DNA of 64,000 bases from NCBI GenBank assembly GCA_002794775.1, contig NBAY01000015.1, positions 186,001 through 250,000 on the forward strand. The letters are read 5' to 3'. The position numbers and the translations under genes were made by a program. Shown piece after piece: positions 34,001 to 45,314 of this stretch. How positions within the stretch are numbered: position 1 is the first letter of the stretch; the number at the start of each line of letters is the position of its first letter. Under the pieces are notes generated by a model that saw only the letters and a program-made list of their open reading frames with translations, did no database searches and was not told where the DNA came from. The stretch is from Porodaedalea pini. Taxonomy: Eukaryota; Basidiomycota; Agaricomycetes; Hymenochaetales; Hymenochaetaceae.

Positions 34001-34750
34001 AGACATCCGTACAAGGGCACAAATCCTAGATGTGAATTGACCAATGAGTCTGCTAAGCAGTTTGCCAACCGAATGGCCAAGATCAGGGAGGAGACCAAAT
34101 CGGCATTGAAACATGCGGCTGAAACCATGAAGCACTTCTACAACAGGACAAAGGGAGAATCCATTGAGTATAAACCTGGGGATAAGGTCATGCTCAAAGG
34201 AACTCACTTAAAGACAGATCATCCTATGAAGAAGCTGGGAGACAAATGCTATGGGCCTTTCATTGTTGAAAAGAAAATCGGCATGTCAGCATACAGGCTT
34301 AAACTTCCATGCACATGGAAGAAAGTCTATCCAGTTTTCAATGAAGTGCTCCTCTCCCCGTACAACGAGCTGCAGTATATGTTTCAGAAGCAAGATCCTC
34401 CACCCCTACCTGAGATCATTGATGATGTACCAGAATATGAGGTTGAAAAGGTTGTTGACTCCAAGCTAGTGCGAGGGAAGCTCAAATACCTCATACACTG
34501 GAAAGGATACCCAAACAAAGAACACACCTGGGAGCCAATTGAGAATTTAACGAACTCTCAAAAGGCCATTGATGAATTTCATAAGTCGACTCCCAGTGCT
34601 CCTCGTATCCTCAACACCTTAGAAATGTTGCAGCTAAAGTTCCGACCCATATTTGAGATGACAGAGCCTGAGAGACAGGAAGGAGTGGCACAGTGGTGGG
34701 CTGTTAAGTTCCAGGGTAGGGAACATGGGCGATCGGGATGCTCACCTTGA
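31038..34750 (+). pseudogene. Pol remnant of gypsy element (PR-RT-RH-IN-chromodomain)
   Basis: Aspartic protease at about 31,240 (DALLDSGCTGSCI); reverse transcriptase 31,770-32,560 (FFFIKKKDGKLCPIQDYH, KLDIRWGYNNIW, then VIVYMNNILIFA where YxDD is expected); RNase H 32,620-32,930; integrase from 33,350 (H2C2 zinc part, then core with D in TADLIG, D in IHDRGSQFES, E in NQEIEQYL); chromodomain 34,435-34,590 (VEKVVDSKLVRGKLKYLIHW, then KGYPNKEHTWEP). Stops: TGA 32252, TGA 32342, TAG 32927, and further TGA codons near 32,981, 33,077, 33,251 and 33,342. Loss of both catalytic aspartates (YMNN) means the polymerase is dead even apart from the stops. The integrase-chromodomain half (33398-34750) is open. 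Confidence 0.88.
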
Positions 34751-34762
34751 AGGAGAGGGTCA

Positions 34763-35207
34763 TATCATGGACAAGTTTATTATTTTCATTTTTATTATCA
34801 TTCCCTGTTATCTTATCTTATCATATCTTAGCCATTCATTACTAATCAATGCTTATTTTGGTTTACTCATATCCATTATGTCCTTTTCCCACACCCTCAT
34901 CACTTGCTGACTGATCCTATGACACTGTTGTTCTATGAAGTTCCATGACATTCTTTCATCTATCCTTATGTAGTAGCTAATTCCCTGGTCCGTGTGCAGC
35001 CTCTGAAGGGTATATAAGTAGATAGTCCTCCTGTACTTATCCCTTAGTTTCAACCTGGTCAATTCTACCTGGCTACGTCCAGAAGCTGTCCCTTATCCTT
35101 GCACTCTGTCAGCTCCCCTGGCTCACCACTCTCTCTCTTCTCTCTTCCTCTGACTGAGTTCTGCGTGACCCGGTTACCTCTTGTGTATCCGTAGTCCATC
35201 GCTGACA
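34763..35207 (+). repeat. 3' LTR
   Basis: Direct repeat of 27634-28078. Starts TATCATGG (first G changed to A), ends CGCTGACA. Preceded by the polypurine tract. Confidence 0.88.
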
Positions 35208-35259
35208 TGCATACAGCCAGAATCTGGTACTCAATTCAGCTCACTGGTTGATGCTAGAG

Positions 35260-35746
35260 CCCTGGATGCTGCTCAAATCTCTTCCAATACACTTTGAATG
35301 AATTTACATGCATGAACTTAGCTAAGAAGAATTTTTCCTGGGGGCTGGGGGGCTTGCAGAAACAGAGAGGATTTGTGTGTTTTAGGCATGCACCAATTCA
35401 GCACATCTACCTCACAATACATCTCAAAATCAGTCTGTAAATTCATAATAGACTAATACTGGAATTCTGGGCTGGTCTGGAGCACTGTACAGTGAAATCT
35501 GAGTTCAGGAAAAAATGAACAAGGGAAATGGGTTCAAAAACAGCATTTTTGCAGTTTAGGACTCAAAATTTGACTATTTCTTATCACTCTTGTTGAAATA
35601 TGAAATATGAGACAAAAAATGAGTTTAGCAACTTAGATGATGCAAAAAGGTCAACTTTTGGTTGAGATATGAAAATGTTTGTGCTTTGAGGCTCATGGCA
35701 CGAAAATCAGTGAAATCACGTGTGACAATACTTCTGCAAAGGGCAG
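35260..35746. repeat. Right arm of foldback element
   Basis: Inverted copy of 27098-27584, ending CTTCTGCAAAGGGCAG, followed by TA. Confidence 0.85.
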
Positions 35747-35924
35747 TAAAGGCGGTCATACTGATTACTACAAAGATATAAGTATCTTTGAACAAGTGGG
35801 TGATTCATAGCATCGAAGGATCGTCAAAACTCAAATATTTTGCGTCAAAATCATCTCATTCATTATGTAGTATACTTCAGAACATATGTGCTTCTTGGCT
35901 TAAATATTCGTGGATGTTGAGGTT

Positions 35925-36206
35925 CTATAGAGCAAAAACTGGTAAGACCAGGGTTGTGCAATATGTTTCTCGCTGAACGTACCTATCGCGCTTCTGTAAT
36001 TTTTTACGCCCAGGCTTAGAATCAGTGCTTGTGCCTGTGCTTGCGCTACTTCCCGTAGCGCTACGGAATCTTGAACTCTCAGGCTCAGCTACCTTCATAG
36101 GACGAGGTTCGGAATCACTTTTCGGGTATTTGGACACTTTCCCAGTGTAGACTGTTTGGGTGTTCGGGTTAGTGTTGGGTTTTATGGATGGGTTTCTCTC
36201 GGCCAT
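35925..36206 (-). CDS. Short hypothetical basic Ser/Lys-rich frame
   Basis: Not recognised. ATG at 36206 begins MAERNPSIKPNTNPNTQT. The product is rich in Ser, Pro and Lys (KSDSEPRPMKVAEPESS, DSKPGRKKLQKRDR). A GTACGT donor near 35,975 suggests that it continues in another exon, which would run toward the foldback element 180 bp away; it may have been cut by that insertion. Coding status uncertain. Confidence 0.25.
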   Translation of the reverse strand: MAERNPSIKPNTNPNTQTVYTGKVSKYPKSDSEPRPMKVAEPESSRFRSATGSSASTGTSTDSKPGRKKLQKRDRYVQRETYCTTLVLPVFAL

Positions 36207-37084
36207 AGTTGACGAATGAAAAGGGTCTGTTGAGATGAACAACTTTCAGGTGTCAAGAGTCTAGTTAGTTGATGGCGTTCTTTTAGCTTTGGGTGACACC
36301 TTAAATCCTTCCCTCTCAGTTTTGCAGCAAGGAGCCAGATGGAGCCACCCCATACCATTTAGCAAAGTACTTTCCATCGTATTTTCAGCCCGAGGAAAGA
36401 GACATACGGAATGCAAAGAATTATTGAGAAAAGAAGGGCTGCACGTTAGCATTTACTTCCCGTCCATATGCAAATTGGATGTAATAAGCACGTAGCACCG
36501 CAACTCGGGATCCAATTCGCTACTATGATGGCTTTAATAATATCATGCACAATGTGGTGGCAAACATCCATTCTGACAAAGTAGTAAAGCTTTCTCTGTG
36601 CACTTCACTATTCTTGACTTAAATGGTTAAATTTAGGACAAAACAAACTTTACTATGCGACCATAGTAAGTCAGCGAGTCGAGCGCTTGCAATCTTTCAA
36701 GGTCACTGACTGTGATTGGCCCATTATGCAACTTGCAAAGACGTCCCACCAGTTAATGAATGTGCTTGTTATCTGCATTAGGATTAATTGCATCCAAGCA
36801 TCATAGTAAGAGGGGCAAGGAGGAAAAGGCACAGAAAAAGGGTAGCTTTGCTATCCGTAGATTCCATGTGGATCTTTCAAAGCATCACTTTTTCGATACG
36901 CGGTCATGCGAATCTCTTGACATATCGACAGCGCTCAAAGCGTTCTGTAACTCCAGAATTGAATTTTTTGACGATGTGAACAAGCCTTTGACGACTTGCA
37001 AACTTCATGTGGCAAAGGCGCTCTTATGCAATTTAATATCAACTTTGATGTTACGACACATCTATTTCCATGCGTAAGCATTGC
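36207..37084. other. Intergenic, no supported gene
   Basis: Between the hypothetical frame and the 3' end of the alpha-galactosidase. A plus-strand frame at 36760-37077 is open but has no family features. Nothing else seen. Confidence 0.4.
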
Positions 37085-39456
37085 TCAGCCGCCAACAGAC
37101 GTGCCGTTCTGGTCCGTGCACTGGAACCAGACAGCACACTTTGGCTCGAGCCCTGCAGGCTCGTTCCCTGCGTCCTTTAGTAACAGTGCGACTACGCCGT
37201 GTGCAGGAACAGCTGACGCGGTGAAGTTGCGGACCGCTGTACCGTTGTCTGTGTGCGACCAGAGGTCCTGCATGCATCGAGTATTTGGTTCCATTAGCCA
37301 ACATAACGAAGTAGAAGGCCCTCCGAACTCACGCGAACAGAGTACTGCCTTCCGGCACGGATCCATGGCGATTCCGTGAGGTTGAAGAACATGTCGGTTG
37401 ACTGATTGAGCGTGTTCAGCTGCGGAATGAAAACCGTTAACCGAGTACACTGGCTCGCAGTCAAGCTCTCGACACTCACGAGCATGACCACAGTGCCGTT
37501 TTGCGTTGGCCCACTCCAGTATCCCGCCGGATTCACAGGATCACTCGTCCAGTCCGCCTGCAAGATATTTCAGTCCGCGAGGAACAATAGTCGGAGAGAG
37601 TCAGAGTATTATTCACGTTTACACCCCAGCGGAATGGCGATATGCTTGTCCCTACGACAGGATCCTGATTAATAGCGATTATCTCTTGATTCTTGAGAAC
37701 TTCCAAGTCAGAATCCTTGATCGCTGACAACTGAGTATAGTAAGTTCGAGTTTCTGAACGTCCTACAAGGCTTTGCACTGGGAAGATGGTACACTTACGT
37801 TTGTGCCGATCAAGAGTGGGGACTTCATGAGCGCCCAGGCTGTAAAGTGTGATTTCACTTCATCGACGGTCATGTTGCCGTTGCCGCTGAACAGACCCAG
37901 CAAAATGTAAATTCTAGATGACTTCTAAAAAAGCTGAAGTCGGGGAAACACACATTTGAAGCTGAGAAACTCTAGTAAGTAGCCGATTCCTTGTTAGAGC
38001 AGAAAACGCACCATATCCATGTCGTTGCGCCCATAAAAGTCAGTCGCCATTGTGATAAACGAGTTGCTGTGATATCGAAATTTTAATAAAATGGCTGGAA
38101 ATAAAGGTCATCTTACACGTACAAGTTAATTATACTAGCGAGGGACTCCCAATCAGGCGAAATATCGCCTGTCGTTCTCCATGACGCTGCCATCTGCTTC
38201 CCCCATATCCATACCTGGCTCTGTGAGTGAAAATCGAAAACAGTCATATTGGCTTTCATTCAGGAAGATTGGATAAGAATCGGACTAACCCAACCCCATT
38301 CGCATAAGGAGAAAATAATGGGAGCTTTTCCGGACGACTTGGAGAGATTGGAGATCGCATCTGCCATGCGCTGGTATTCTGGACCAGAAACAGGTCAATT
38401 CGAGTATAATGGAATACAGGCGCCAAGCACGTACTTCCCATGGTGTTCTGACGAAGAATATCGTCGTACGGGACTGTGGACCAAAGTATTAGCTCATTTC
38501 ACGGGATTGCAGCTTCTGTTAGCTGTGCAACTTACTTGCACAGTTGTCGTATCTCATTTTTTTTACGGTGTTAGCATTTCATCATACAAGAGTGAAGTGT
38601 CAAGTGAACGCACTTCAAATAATCAAAGCCCCAATCTTGGAACGTCTTCGCGTCGCGAGCCTCATTCTCGAACGAGCCCGGATACCCAGCACAGGTGAAC
38701 CATCCGCTGTCTCCATAAATTCCTGCATTGCTGCGCAAAAGCCGTGTCCTTTGAGAATGAAGGTCTCATATGCACGAACGGGTCTGTCTTACAATCCCAG
38801 AGAATGGATCTGATCTGTGAGCGAGTTCATGCCAGAGCTGAAACGGATGCTGTCTGCGGAAGCGTCAGTTTAGTCCTGTTCACACAATTCATAGACATAT
38901 GCACCAACGTACCAGGAACAAGGTCGCCAGATTCACTCCTATTCTTCTCCGCCCAACAGTCGTCGAGGTTGACGTGCGTGTATCCAACGTCCTTCGAGAT
39001 TCATCCGAATCAGTTACTTTCTGATGTTGAAAAGGGACGAGACAGACCTGAAGACCGAGGGACTTCATGAGATTCGCAGTCGTGATTATCAGGTCCTGAT
39101 CGATGTTGCACTAAAAAATTAGACACATGAGAGAGTGTGATGGCTCATATATATATTATCTCACCTGGTACGCATTCCAAGCTGAAAGCGAAGCGTATAC
39201 GCAACCCGTCAGATCATTTACAATCTTACATTAACGTTCGACAGTACTATTATATCCCATCACTGTGAATCTGTGTAAGCAGATTGGAATAGAGAGAGCA
39301 CGAGAGAGTGCACTCACCAGGAAGCCTCGCGACGCTATCCTCAAGTGCGAACGCCTGCTGCATGCCGAGCGCGATGACAACTAGAATAATGTGCGCGCTT
39401 GCAAATGCCAATTTGCGACTAGCTCTCTGGATGTCGTTTGCTGTGGACGCAGACAT
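37085..39456 (-). CDS. Secreted alpha-galactosidase, GH27 (copy A)
   Basis: Hydrolyses terminal alpha-1,6-galactosyl residues (melibiose, raffinose, galactomannan) outside the cell. ATG 39456; signal-type N-terminus ([15 protein letters not shown]) then LEDSVARLP. About fifteen exons, including a 15-nt microexon (39248-39262) that restores LPVMGYNTWNAYQCNID across the junctions. Family motifs: [52 protein letters not shown] (nucleophile Asp), [22 protein letters not shown] (acid/base Asp), [41 protein letters not shown]. Ends in a beta-sandwich domain ([16 protein letters not shown]...). No broken frame found. Paralogue at 45315-47787 in opposite orientation. Confidence 0.88.
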
Positions 39457-40182
39457 TTCTAACAGGAGACGGCCTAGAATAGGGGTGCGCGAAGGCTCTC
39501 GACATCTGCAGAATAAGCCGGCTTTTATGTGGGTTCGCAGGAATGGAGCAGATTTAGTGCAGAAACCAGCACGCGCACCGCTGCGAGTGATCCCGTGATG
39601 CAGCGCTTCGCTGGCCTTGGAAGAGCGAAGAGCGCGATGGAGCGCGTGTGTTCAGCGGCAGAAGAAGGGAATATTAATGTCCGAGATTAGTCCTGGCACG
39701 TGTTTCGGTTCCGAGTTTTGTTTTGATTATATTGGGACGTCGACTATTCAACACGCGGTAGAAAAGGCAGCACTCTGGTCTATTACATCGTCAAGTTTGC
39801 AACAAAAGTAATACCAAGTCTTTTGCATGTTTTGATTCGGCATCTCCAGACCAGCTGATTGCCCACATGACGCGAAGAGAGCGGAGAGGTGCAAGGCGGC
39901 TTCGGAAGCGATATTTAAGTTGGAGAATTCGTGTATTAGCTCCCTACGGTCCGGTATACCTCAAGGTTGAGCCAGCTTCAAAAATGTACATCCGTCCAAG
40001 TCCAGACCCAAGTTTATGATGTTCAAATCCGATTTCGTACAATGCAAGAAAGATCAGAACGGAACGACGCCTCTGTTGAAGAGACTATGAGCATGCATTC
40101 AGGACGTTCAAACGCGTGTAATTCTCACACATAGCCCGCATAAAATCCGCCAGTCCACGCCATCCAAAAGTTGCTGAGATAT
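39457..40182. other. Intergenic between alpha-galactosidase A and dipeptidase
   Basis: Upstream side of alpha-galactosidase A and 3' side of the dipeptidase gene. No TATA box could be placed with confidence and no coding region is supported. Confidence 0.4.
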
Positions 40183-42034
40183 CTAAAGCTCTTCTGCGCT
40201 CTTCGAAGAGTGTGGCAGATCGGTGCGCTTGTCATATATGTCCATGGCAGGCTTGTCGCCGTCGCTTTTCATCTGACGAGCGACGCGTTCTGCACGTTCC
40301 ATGACACGCAGGAGGTTTCCACCTGTCAACCCCGCAAGTTCGCGCCGCGACCAGCCTCGAGCGTAGAGTTCCGCAACCTGTGACGAAGGACGTCATTGGA
40401 AGGTAAGCAACTGAATGGATGGGAGAAACGTACAAGATCCGGGTATTTTGACACATCCTCGAGACCGACCGGCACCGAACCGATTCCGTCAAAGTCGCTA
40501 CCGAGTCCAACACTGTTTCGCAAGTCAGTTCGTGATCTAGAAACGAAGTCAGAAGCTGGACGCACTGCTCTTTCCCTGCTACCTTTCCGATGTGATCCAC
40601 ATGGTCGGCAACACTCGAAAGTGTGGCTTTCCCATCGGGCGCAACGAAGTACGGCGCAAAATTAACCTGTATGAAAGTCAATGAAGCGAGATTGCTAAAG
40701 CGAGTGTTTACGCACCATTACGACACCATCTGTGCGGCCTCGCCACCGTGCCATTGCGTCCTCATCTGTCGTGAGTAGTTCCAGTATGTCATCAGGCACG
40801 TTTCTTGGCACGTTATACACCGCCCGTGCAGACGAATGGCTCCAAAGAACGGGTGCGCCCCGCGCGGCGGAGAGTGCGAGGGCTTGTTTTGCGGTGTCGT
40901 CGCTGACGTGTGACAAATCAACAAGCATACCGAGCCTATTGAGTTCGTACACGAGCGCCTTGCCGAGAGCGCTGAGCCCGCCGTGCACCGGTGGTGGTGG
41001 GGAGAATATACCGGCCGAGTCCGCAAAGGCGTTATTACAGGAGTGTGTCAAGGTCAGATAGCGAGCACCGAGAGAGTAATAGGACCGCAGGACAGCTAGC
41101 GAGTTTCCGAGTTGGTGGGCGCCCTCGACACCGATGAGACTCGCTATCTTCTTTGAGCGTAGTGCTGAACGAATATCGCTGGAGGAGGTCGCGAGCTGGA
41201 AGGTATCTGGGTAGGCCTCGATGAGGAGATGTGCCACGTCAATCTGCTCAAGGCTGAGAAACAACAATGAGTCGAGAAACAGACAACGAGTTTTGCTGCA
41301 GACAACTCACGTATCACGCACACGGTACGAAGGTTTCGTGAAATTCTCGTTGTCTGGTTTGCAGGCGACGTAAACGGACCTGTCGTGTCTATATCAGCGA
41401 CTGACGAATTAGCTATGGTCCGAGCACGACACAGAAAGCTACGACTGCCGTGAAGAGTCCAAGTAGCACTGTTTCACAATACAATGCCGGACCAAAACAG
41501 CCAGCACTCACCAGAAGAACCCGCCTACCTGACCCTCACGAAGCCTTGGAATGTCGACGTCTCCGGGCATTTGTTTGCGAAGGTCGAACGCAGAAATGTT
41601 GTTCCCATAATTAATTCGAACGAGTTCCGGAAGATCAATGTGCCCATCCTGTCCCACCAAGTTCACCATGAGTTCGAGTCGGAGGCGTGAGATGAAAGGC
41701 TTAGGCTTACGAGGATAGGTGACTTTTTTAGTACTTCATGGGCAACTGAGAGTGGGTCTGAGTCTGTGAACCCACTCTCCCAGATGCCAAGAAAGACCGC
41801 GAGAGCGATAGCAAACAGCACAACGAGACAACATCCAGCAAGTGCGCGTCGTCGTACATGCTTGCTTTCTGCGTCTCGGTCAGTGGCGGGTTTACGCGGC
41901 GGTGCGCCATGGTGGTCTCCGTAAGGGGAAGGCGACAAGGGACCGGGATAGGGAGCTGGTTGACCGGGGACGCCAAGTAGAGGTGCGCGCTCCGGAGAGG
42001 CGCTGGTGTCGTACGGGCGAGCTGGGTAGCTCAT
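40183..42034 (-). CDS. Membrane dipeptidase, peptidase M19
   Basis: Zinc dipeptidase of the renal-dipeptidase family. ATG 42034 ([20 protein letters not shown]): a cytosolic Pro-rich segment, then one transmembrane helix ([18 protein letters not shown], about residues 68-85), so type II membrane topology with the catalytic domain outside or lumenal. Catalytic domain exons follow: [17 protein letters not shown] (metal-binding HxD), [14 protein letters not shown] (bridging Glu), [32 protein letters not shown] (His), [19 protein letters not shown] (His), [11 protein letters not shown] (Asp), C-terminus [19 protein letters not shown]. Five or six exons, all in phase by eye; stop at 40183. Appears intact. 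Confidence 0.87.
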
Positions 42035-42315
42035 CTTGTGCAGACGGGGGTTGGAGGAGGGAGTTGGAGGAAAGTGAGAATTGAGGACGGACTCTAAAAG
42101 CCAGAGGCACGCGTCGTACTCACGCTTACAATGCTGTTTTCATACCCTCACTTCGATTTCGACAGAATGGTGATGTGATTGTGATATATAGCATACATAC
42201 AATATACTCCATTCAAGAGTCCTCAGAGCTAAAAGAGGCGGGAAAGCAACCATGGCGAGATCAAATACGAGTAGTCGCAAACGTCCACCCAGTTCTCTAC
42301 ATCGCTAATGTGCGC

Positions 42316-44340
42316 TCACTGTTTGAGCGTCCCAATCACCGCATCCGGAGCATACCGTGGAATGAACGCTATGAACAGAGAAGTGCAATGACGCACCTTT
42401 GAGTCGTGCAGCACGTTGAACTCCTCCGTCGCGTCTCGCCGCGCATACGACAGGGTCGCCTTTTCTCCACCAGGCTGATCTGGAAGGAACTTCGTCACGT
42501 CCAACACCTTCCCATTAACGATCACCCAGCAATCATCCTTCTTGTTGTGTGCTGCGACGTTCGCGGCAGTTCCACTTGCGGTCTTCTTCTCTTCGACTTT
42601 CTCTTCCTTCGACGCAGATGGGTTGAAGGAGCTGTCGGGCACTGGCTCGGAGGAAGACGAGGCGGACGCGGCGGACGGGGAGATCGTGGGAACTGGTACG
42701 AAGGTCGTAGATTTAGATGAGGAGCCGGAGCCAGCCCACGAGAACGACAGATCAACCTTGATCTGCTCGGGGCAGATCGTAAATGTCGTAGACAGCGGCG
42801 CACCAGGGTGACTCGCGACTGCTCCCAGACAGCCCTTCACCTTCTCCGCCGCACCTGCTCCGTTCTCCAAGAGATACGCCGCTGCGCTGTCAGCTGATAC
42901 ACATCCAAACACCACACACCCCAGCAATGAGCTCCCATCAAGTCTGTTTGCACCGTGCATGCCGTTTACGACTTCCCAGCTGCGAACAAACCGGGAATAG
43001 GCACATGGTCGCCACCAGTCAGCACGCGCGACTCCGAGTCGATTTTGAGGCCGCCCATCATGTAGTGTACCACTAGGATCAGGGCCGCGATGTTGAAGAT
43101 GTCGTCCATCTCCTTGCGAGTGCAGCATCTGACTCGAAATGTTTCATCAACCCGCGTCTGACATAGTGCTTGCAGTGCCATTCGATCTCCTCCGACGCTC
43201 CGCCGTTCAGGACGAGACGAATTGGGTACTGGAGCTAATCGAGCACGAAAGAAAAGTGGAGACTGGATGAAAGCTCACCTTCCCATTCTCCCACATCGTG
43301 CCCGTGACGTAGTCGCGCGTCTGCAACTCATCAACGAACCGCTTTCCCTCGTTGTCAAGAAGTAAACCACCAACTCCGCGCAGTGCCTCTGCGGCGAGAA
43401 ACTTCACCTTCGCATCCGGCTCATTTGGATAGACAAGACCTTAGGGTGTACCTGCACCTTCTCAAGATCAATTACCGCCATTGTGAGTTTCTGCCCATCA
43501 CCTGTGCAGTGCTCGCCGTTTTTTCGTCGGGATATCCCAAAGCTCCGGACGATACTGTCGCTCGTAAAGTCGGGCGCGGAAACCCTGTCGCAAGGATAAC
43601 AAAGCCATGCGCTTCTTCCTTCTTTCCGTCCACTTCTTATTCGACACCAATGGCGCATCCCGCCTCGTCCTTCAGCAACCGCGTCACCTTCGCTTTCCTG
43701 CGGATCTGAACGCGCTCGGGCGTACTCTGTGCGAGGTCCGTGAGACTCTGCGCGTACGAGATTACCTTCTCCGGGAACTGCGCGCCACAGTAGTGCGTGC
43801 GTGGTTGACTATGTCCGCCGAGTCGGGCGACCTTGCTGAGATCGAGACCGAATTTGTCTTGCAGATAGTTGACGACGTCGCCCGAGCGACGCGGATGAGG
43901 TCGTCGGGTGCAAGATCCTTTGCGGACTTCTTGGTGTCGTCGAAGAACAGCTTCGTGCTATCCTGAATCCCAGTATTGTTGCGAAGTAGTGCCCATGCTG
44001 TTTATTCCAGAGGTCACTTTTGTAGAGTCACCGCCCATGAATCTGAGGAGGAAACGGTCAGTATCCTAAGGTAGAAAAGCAGAGTAAGAATTAAAATGGA
44101 TAACTTCAGACGTAAAATCGGCATGTACGGAAGGCCATCGGCATTTGTAAATTGTAATTCATCGCAGCGATGTCTCCCTTGGAAAACACCTTTCACATCC
44201 AAATGCAAAGCCACAGATAGCACAGCAAGCATCTCACAAGGCAAGAGAGGAGCAGATAAACGGATGACACCATGCTCAAGGAGGGTGTGCGCTACTGAGA
44301 GACCTGCGAGGCCGGAGACAACAACGATAGCTTGAGCCAT
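42316..44340 (-). pseudogene. Fumarate reductase flavoprotein with cytochrome b5 domain (broken)
   Basis: Relative of Osm1-type soluble fumarate reductases, which reoxidise FADH2, with the C-terminal cytochrome b5-like domain seen in fungal versions. The N-terminal nucleotide-binding motif is MAQAIVVVSGLAGLSVAHTLL. Flavoprotein pieces: KKSAKDLAPDDLIRV, NGEHCTGDGQKLTMA, IDLEKVQVHP, KFLAAEALRGVGGLLLDNEG, TRDYVTGTMWENGK, MMGGLKIDSESRVL, HGANRLDGSSLLGCVVFG. Cytochrome b5: VAAHNKKDDCWVIVNG, LDVTKFLPDQPGGEKA. The pieces lie in different frames without introns between them: breaks near 43,445 (HP then frame change), near 42,975 (after GLFAAG) and around 43,900, and a segment before MMGGLK is missing. 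Multiple frameshifts mean a pseudogene. Confidence 0.8.
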
Positions 44341-45314
44341 AGCAAGGGACTTAGAGGAGACAGCTGTTTAACAGAGTACGAGAGAGAGAACGAAATCACA
44401 GGATCGGGACATCATCATGAGTCACATGATGTTTCCGAGATTTGAGCTCATTCCTCGCACTCTGCAAAATACATGGCACGTATCATGTCCATGGAAAGGG
44501 GGATTTCAGACGCAAAGTTGGATGACGGTGTGATTGAGTATGTCGAATGTGAGCCGCTAGCAGTCCTCTCACATGGCAAACGCATCGACTCATATACTTC
44601 AAGCATGCTCTCCGAGTCCGATGACGAGCATGAGGCAGCCGTATCATCTCTGGGTCTGACCTTCAAGGCAGCCGCATCGTTATGAAATGGATTAGCTCTC
44701 ATACGTTTTCAACTACTTTGTCAAGACCGATGCGAGCATTGTGAGCAACATGATGTGATCACGGACATAGATTGGTGCCATACGGTCTGCCCGTTCTTTG
44801 ACATCATGAGGCCGGACAAACGACAAATGCACGTCAATTCTTGCTCTCTCTGTGCTTCTGCATCCTGCCTTCTACATCCGCTCTGCTCCATCCAGATAGT
44901 CTTGATCTCTAACTTCGTGGAAATTTGCCATGTGATCGGTCAGCAGGTCTGTATTACTATTCGCCGAAATGAAAGTCTGAGGGCTCGAGCTGGACTCTCT
45001 GAAGTGGCTTGATTTGGCTGGCCTTTTGATACCCCGTCTTCAATTTATATCATCCATAAGGACTTCCATTCGGCATCAGCATAACTTTATGCAGAGCAAA
45101 CATGGACCGGATTTGTATTTGTGTCTCGAGCAAAGTTTCTTCTACCGCTCGCTGCCCGAATCGCTGCATCATGGGACCATTAATATTGTGATTCCCTACC
45201 TTCGTCGAAACTTGTGCTTGTTTCTGTCTTCTACTACGTGGCATTTCAAATAAGATGGTATAAAGATCCTTGTCGTGTCTACAGAATCGCGGTGTACTGC
45301 ATATGTCTTTCGAA
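44341..45314. other. Intergenic, divergent region
   Basis: Between the broken flavoprotein gene (-) and alpha-galactosidase B (+). Two short open frames (44473-44685 and 44755-45012, +) have no features of known genes. No repeats seen. Confidence 0.4.

Larger units (their letters stand above)
27634..35207 (+). mobile_element. Ty3/gypsy chromovirus, decayed, with both LTRs
   Basis: 7,574-bp LTR retrotransposon: LTRs 27634-28078 and 34763-35207 (445 bp each), gag and pol in order protease, reverse transcriptase, RNase H, integrase, chromodomain. Target duplication TGCTT (27629-27633) against TGCAT (35208-35212), one mismatch. A purine-rich tract (GAAGGAGAGGG) precedes the 3' LTR. Many in-frame stops mean it cannot encode its own proteins. 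It sits in the loop of the foldback element, so it is the younger insertion of the two. Confidence 0.9.
27098..35746. mobile_element. Foldback (long-TIR) element split by a gypsy insertion
   Basis: The inverted arms 27098-27584 and 35260-35746 look essentially identical. They begin CTGCCCTTTGCAGAAG and are flanked by TA at 27096-27097 and 35747-35748, as in Tc1/mariner-type insertions. Without the nested retrotransposon the element is about 1.07 kb, with a loop of only about 95 bp and no coding capacity. The class is inferred from the TA flanks only. Confidence 0.8.

Noticed and set aside
37294..37672. Plus-strand frames over alpha-galactosidase A
   Set aside because: They are antisense shadows of the GH27 exons.
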